From the NCBI GenBank assembly GCA_902783355.1, contig CACZQQ010000032.1:1-9603 (forward strand): a DNA stretch of 9,603 bases, read 5' to 3'. The stretch comes from an uncultured bacterium (GTDB lineage: Bacteria; Verrucomicrobiota; Lentisphaeria; Oligosphaerales; Oligosphaeraceae). The position numbers were made by a program, and so were the translations under genes. The notes beneath the pieces were generated by a model, which did no database searches, had not been told where the DNA came from, and was given only the letters and a program-made list of their open reading frames with translations. Within the stretch, counting starts at the first letter, position 1, and each line of letters opens with the position of its first letter. Positions 6,865 to 9,603 of this stretch are shown here, in pieces.

Positions 6865-9045
6865 TTAGAGGACGGTGTTGCTGTTGCGCGTGTAGATGGC
6901 GGCGGGGCGGTGGCCGTCCCCCGATGTCGTGCGGCCGGCCGGCTGCAGCAGCGGCATGACCTTGCGGCGGAAGTTGGCGGCGAGGAGGGGCCTGCCCAGC
7001 AGGAGCTCGTGGACGGTCTGCAATTCGTTGACGGTGAACTCCTCCGGCAGGAAGGCGAAGGCGAGGCGCTGCAAATATTCAGGCGACTGGAGGTTCTTCA
7101 GCGCCGTGGCGATGATCTTGGCGTGGTCGAAGGCCAGGTCGGAGGAGACGATGTCGAAGGCGTGCTGCCCGAAGGCGTTGGTGCGCACCTTCAGGACGGC
7201 CTGCAGGCGGACGTCCGCATGGGCGAGGGTCAGCGTGAGCGTGCCACCGTCCTCCGCGAACTGGAGGCGGAACCACTGGGCGTCCATGGCGTCGTCGCCG
7301 AACATGAGGGCGCGGTCCTCCTTGCCGACCATGGCGAGGAAGGCGTTGGAGATGATCCAGCCGCGCGGGTCGCGGCCTGCGGCGCTGAAGCAGCCCAGCG
7401 GATGGAGGGCGTCCGTGTTCAGGCCCGTCTCCTCGAAGAGCTCCCGCTGGGCGCAGTGCTCCACGGTCTCGCCGTGGCGCAGGAAGCCGCCGGGCAGGGC
7501 CCACCGCTTCATGAAGGGGTGTTCGGCGCGCCGGATCAGCAGGAGGGAGAGGTACTCCCTGCGGGGGCGCCGGTAGTTGTCGGCCTCCTCCGCGCCGATG
7601 GTCATGGCCACCACGTCCGTCGTCACGGAAGGACGGTCGTACTTTTCAATGCTGTAGGTTGAAAGGAAGAGTTTTTCTCCTTCATTGGCAGGATCCTGCT
7701 TCTTCTCATAGAGCCTGACGAGCTCCGCCTTCGAGCGTTCGGAGTAGAAGAGGGGGATTACGCCGTTGACATAGTCGGCGCCGTGGCGGGTCAGGATGAG
7801 GCGCCCGTCGACGACTTCCATGAACTTCTTGTCCAGCACGTACTTGTATTCTCGCGGATAGGCCTCCGCGAGGGCTTTCCCGAAGCGCGCCTCGAAGCTT
7901 TTCAGGTCGATGAAGCCGAAATAGAAGGCGACGGCCGCCATCTTGGCCATGCATTCCTCCAGGGGCAGCGCATAGATGTCCTGCAGGGGGAACTCTCCCG
8001 CGAGGACCTGCGCCCTGTAGGCCTCCAGGCGCTTTGTGGCGGCGCCGCTGTTGTAGGAGAGGTAGTTCTCGCCAAAGCTCTGCGCCCCCAGCCCGAGGCC
8101 GAGATAGGGCGTCCCCTCGATGACGCGATGGGTCAGATAGTCGCTCGTGCCCCAGTCGCCTGCCTTGCAGCTGAAGGTGTTCTTGCCGATGTTGGCCTGG
8201 TAGCCGTTTTCTATAAGTATTTGGTATGCAAGATGATATTGCCGCATGGCCTTGTAGAGGGAGACGCCGTCGGCCTCCGCCTCGAGCTTCGTCCCCTTGT
8301 AGCGGTTGCGGTAGAGGGTGATCTGCGTCGGCTTCAGGGCGATCGCGTAGCGGATGGTCGCCTCCAGGTCGCTGTCGTTCTGGTTGAGGAAGCCATACAT
8401 CAGGTCGATGTTGAACTGCTCGAATTTGGCCTTGCGGATGTTGCGGACGGCCTGCTCGTAGATATGGGGCTCCCCGTCGCGCCCCAGTTCCGCCAGGAGG
8501 CGCGGCGAGACCGTCTGAAGGCCCATGCTGATGCGCTGGAAGCCGAGGGCGCGGACGGCCTGCAGCTTCTCCGGCTCCTTTGCCGCGATGAGGGGCGTCG
8601 TCTCGATGCTGCGGACCACGCCCGGCCGGATTGCGAAGAGCGCCTCCGCCCCCTGCGCGAGCCGCGTCAGGTTCTCCACGGAGAGCTTCAGGGGCGTCCC
8701 GCCGCCAATGTCGAAGCCGATGACAGGCTTGCCTGCCACCAGCGGGGCGTACATCTCCATCTCCTTGAGAAGCAAGTCGGTGTATTCGTTCTCGATCTCC
8801 TCGCCCGCGTTCTCGAGGACGACGTATTCGCAGAAGCGGCAGCGCGTCTTGCAGAAGGGGATGTGCAGGTAGAGACAGAACGCCTGCGTCTGACGCCACT
8901 CCGATTTGAGCAGCGCGCGGATGGCGTCGGCATCCGTCACCTTGTAGGCCATGAAGGACCCCGGCGTCAAGGGATACGCCGTGTTGGCGTAGTGGTGGTA
9001 CAAAAGGCCGGTCTCGAAGATCTTCTCAGGCTGCAGCTCGTTCAT
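6865..9045 (-). CDS. Fusion of HemN/HemW-like radical SAM protein with NrtR-like Nudix regulator
   Basis: One uninterrupted 726-aa frame joins two families. The first is radical SAM: LYLHIPFC with Cys65-x3-Cys69-x2-Cys72 (the 4Fe-4S/SAM site), GGGTP (114-118), GFQRISMGLQT, FNIDLMYG and a HemN_C-like helical part (about 365-440). This resembles coproporphyrinogen oxidase-like enzymes or HemW heme chaperones; the exact reaction is not decidable. The second starts at YDRPSVTTDVV (469 on): a Nudix domain with an intact box at 520-542 (Gly520, Glu526, Arg534, Glu535, Glu538, Glu539, Gly541). A winged-helix-like C-terminus follows (FLPEEFTVNELQ from 665, GRPL..NFRRK, and GHRPAAIY), as in NrtR-type ADP-ribose-responsive repressors. 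Each half has about the length of the stand-alone protein. The start at 9045 has GAGG 8 nt upstream. Function as enzyme, sensor or both is inferred. Confidence 0.88.
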   Translation of the reverse strand: MNELQPEKIFETGLLYHHYANTAYPLTPGSFMAYKVTDADAIRALLKSEWRQTQAFCLYLHIPFCKTRCRFCEYVVLENAGEEIENEYTDLLLKEMEMYAPLVAGKPVIGFDIGGGTPLKLSVENLTRLAQGAEALFAIRPGVVRSIETTPLIAAKEPEKLQAVRALGFQRISMGLQTVSPRLLAELGRDGEPHIYEQAVRNIRKAKFEQFNIDLMYGFLNQNDSDLEATIRYAIALKPTQITLYRNRYKGTKLEAEADGVSLYKAMRQYHLAYQILIENGYQANIGKNTFSCKAGDWGTSDYLTHRVIEGTPYLGLGLGAQSFGENYLSYNSGAATKRLEAYRAQVLAGEFPLQDIYALPLEECMAKMAAVAFYFGFIDLKSFEARFGKALAEAYPREYKYVLDKKFMEVVDGRLILTRHGADYVNGVIPLFYSERSKAELVRLYEKKQDPANEGEKLFLSTYSIEKYDRPSVTTDVVAMTIGAEEADNYRRPRREYLSLLLIRRAEHPFMKRWALPGGFLRHGETVEHCAQRELFEETGLNTDALHPLGCFSAAGRDPRGWIISNAFLAMVGKEDRALMFGDDAMDAQWFRLQFAEDGGTLTLTLAHADVRLQAVLKVRTNAFGQHAFDIVSSDLAFDHAKIIATALKNLQSPEYLQRLAFAFLPEEFTVNELQTVHELLLGRPLLAANFRRKVMPLLQPAGRTTSGDGHRPAAIYTRNSNTVL

Positions 9046-9059
9046 GCAAAAGGCCTCAT
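9042..9059 (-). other. Five-codon upstream frame overlapping the fusion start (ATGA)
   Basis: On the minus strand an ATG at 9059 opens a five-codon frame ending in TGA (9044-9042), which overlaps the fusion gene's ATG as ATGA. It contains the fusion's own GAGG and has no Shine-Dalgarno site itself, so it may be chance. If translated it could couple initiation. Confidence 0.15.
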
Positions 9060-9100
9060 TGGTTTTTTTGTTGAAGTGATAGAATCAAGGCGATAGTAAC

Positions 9101-9128
9101 AATATAATGCAAAGTCGGCGGACTGCAA
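9101..9128 (-). promoter_or_regulatory. Weak sigma-70-like promoter candidate for the minus operon
   Basis: On the minus strand TTGCAG (9128-9123) and TATATT (9106-9101) are separated by 16 nt. The -10 matches five of six consensus bases and the -35 only three. It lies 56-83 nt upstream of the fusion start, a suitable distance. GATAG is repeated directly nearby (9080-9084 and 9092-9096 region, plus strand), which could be a protein site. Confidence 0.3.
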
Positions 9129-9190
9129 GCCGGCCGCGCAAAAAAAACGCCTTATTTAGGGATAGGCTCCATCCCCCGCCCTCCACCCTG

Positions 9191-9225
9191 TCAACGTAAT
9201 ACGCTTTTCATGGATTACAAGTTGA
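9191..9225. repeat. Imperfect inverted repeat in AT-rich DNA upstream of the fusion gene
   Basis: TCAACGTAAT (9191-9200) is inversely repeated as ATTAC (9214-9218), a 2-nt bulge, and GTTGA (9221-9225), with a 13-nt loop between. A second small inverted repeat, AGTT-GAT-AACT, overlaps its right arm (9220-9230). It could be an operator for a dimeric regulator or a cruciform, or chance in AT-rich DNA. Confidence 0.35.
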
Positions 9226-9298
9226 TAACTGCATAATCTCAAAGAAATTAGCATTTATGGGATTTTTGGGGATTTTCCATGGGGGGACGGCGGGCGAC

Positions 9299-9432
9299 GC
9301 GCAAGGACGCGCGACATGCGACAAGCGACTTGCGACGAAGGGCATGCAGCGGTCGCGCGGGAGCGCGACCCTCCCGAATGACGACATGCGGCGCGCAAGG
9401 ACGCGCGACATGCGACAGGCGACAGGCGGCGG
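9299..9432 (+). repeat. 25-nt direct repeat pair with GCGACNN heptamers
   Basis: Identical 25-nt segments lie at 9299-9323 and 9393-9417 (offset 94). Each begins GCGCAAGGACGCGCGACATG and leads into tandem heptamers of the form GCGACNN: AT, AA, TT, GA at 9311-9338 and AT, AG, AG at 9405-9425, followed by a degenerate GCGGCGG. The regular 7-nt step with a fixed GCGAC core and variable last two bases suggests slippage-grown sequence or a protein-binding array. Confidence 0.8.
9351..9370. repeat. Perfect GC-rich hairpin between the direct repeats
   Basis: GGTCGCGC (9351-9358) and GCGCGACC (9363-9370) form an eight-pair perfect stem around a GGGA loop. It lies midway between the two 25-nt direct repeats. 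No T-run follows on either strand, so it is not a simple terminator. Confidence 0.7.
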
Positions 9433-9457
9433 CCGCCCCTGCAGCCGCAAGGGCTTT

Positions 9458-9540
9458 CCAACCTGAGCGGGCGCCACTTTGGCGGCCGCAGTCGCGGCGC
9501 AAGAAAACCGCAGTCCGCGCCCGCCGCCGCGGCAGATTGC
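9458..9540 (+). repeat. Palindromic intergenic repeat, copy 2
   Basis: CCAACCTGAGCGGGCGCCAC and what follows align with copy 1 at 1731 across about 80 nt, including the A-rich GCGGCGCAAGAAAA tail and a GTCCGCGCCCGC segment. The hairpin arms here are GCGGGCGCC and GGCGGCCGC, with one G-G mismatch in place of copy 1's perfect pairing. Confidence 0.85.
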
Positions 9541-9545
9541 GCAGG

Positions 9546-9603
9546 CCAAGCTGAGCGGGCGCCACTTTGGCGGCCGCAGACGAAACAGATTGCGCAGACC
9601 AAC
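9546..9603 (+). repeat. Palindromic intergenic repeat, copy 3 (shortened, runs to window edge)
   Basis: CCAAGCTGAGCGGGCGCCAC begins 88 nt after copy 2 and carries the same mismatched hairpin arms as copy 2. The following tail is shortened: it passes directly to ACAGATTGCGCAGACCAA, which matches the end of copy 2 (CAGATTGCGCAGGCCAA). The last bases (CCAAC) look like the beginning of a further unit beyond the window. Confidence 0.8.

Larger units (their letters stand above)
9046..9603. other. Gene-free repeat-rich intergenic region
   Basis: About 560 nt upstream of the minus operon hold no credible gene. The frames that cross it lack ribosome binding sites and run through repeats. From left to right there is an AT-rich leader with a weak minus-strand promoter (9061-9128), an eight-A run (T on the minus strand) near 9140-9148, an imperfect inverted repeat in AT-rich sequence (9191-9225), a heptamer-rich direct repeat pair around a perfect hairpin (9299-9432), and two copies of the palindromic repeat (9458 on). 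The right part continues beyond the window. Confidence 0.75.

Noticed and set aside
7640..7760. The fusion as a sequencing artefact joining two genes
   Set aside because: The frame is open through the linker, codon use is coding-like on both sides, and no ribosome binding site plus start is obvious before the Nudix half. It remains worth confirming with homologues.
7783..9096. 437-aa plus-strand frame opposite the fusion gene
   Set aside because: The opposite strand carries clear radical SAM motifs. This frame has no recognisable domain and arises from GC-rich codon bias.
9140..9175. Minus-strand GGGAT/ATCCC hairpin followed by a T-run as terminator
   Set aside because: The T-run starts about 11 nt after the stem, too far for an intrinsic terminator, and the stem has only five pairs.
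9189..9194. Perfect TTGACA on the minus strand as a -35 box
   Set aside because: The following 16-19 nt are very G-rich and end without a -10-like hexamer; the nearest TAT-containing sequence is about 24 nt away.
9299..9417. Possible CRISPR array
   Set aside because: Only two 25-nt copies exist, spaced by 69 nt of palindromic sequence rather than regular unique spacers, and no cas gene is near.
9208..9602. Several overlapping frames on both strands in the right intergenic region
   Set aside because: They run through the heptamer and palindromic repeats, have no ribosome binding sites, and their similar peptides simply reflect the DNA repeats.

Overview
The window is GC-rich bacterial chromosomal DNA with compact genes, good Shine-Dalgarno sites and a strong G/C preference at third codon positions. 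The first gene carries a GRSGEGRSG-type segment that I remember from Planctomycetes/Verrucomicrobia/Lentisphaerae/Kiritimatiellota (PVC) proteins. Together with the repeat-laden intergenic regions, this suggests a PVC-group bacterium. An anaerobic, possibly gut-type lifestyle is suggested by the Fe-S aldo/keto reductase and the radical SAM protein. The phylum call is inference, not shown by a marker gene.

Layout: (1) 3-1668, plus strand: the 3' end of a large acidic, low-complexity protein, overlapping by 14 nt a secreted 253-aa protein that looks like a beta-sandwich. (2) 1669-1904: an intergenic region with a possible terminator and one copy of a palindromic repeat. (3) 1905-5932, plus strand: an apparent operon of an aldo/keto reductase with two 4Fe-4S clusters, an SstT-type sodium/serine-threonine symporter, and a xylulokinase of the animal XYLB type. 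The gaps are 36 nt and then a 1-nt stop/start overlap. (4) 5933-5984: a convergent junction with small hairpins. (5) 9045-5985, minus strand: a two-gene operon. A 726-aa fusion of a HemN/HemW-like radical SAM protein with a complete NrtR-like Nudix plus winged-helix regulator is followed 19 nt later by an ADP-ribosylglycohydrolase. (6) 9046-9603: about 560 nt without a gene, holding a weak promoter for the minus operon, an imperfect inverted repeat, heptamer-rich direct repeats around a perfect hairpin, and two more copies of the palindromic repeat seen at 1731.

The most interesting unit is the minus-strand pair. The glycohydrolase family releases ADP-ribose from proteins. Nudix/NrtR proteins hydrolyse or sense ADP-ribose. 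Here that module is fused to a radical SAM/heme-type domain. This suggests a self-contained ADP-ribose-responsive system coupled to iron-sulfur or heme metabolism, which is a hypothesis only. No RNA genes, insertion sequences, integrases or CRISPR arrays were seen.
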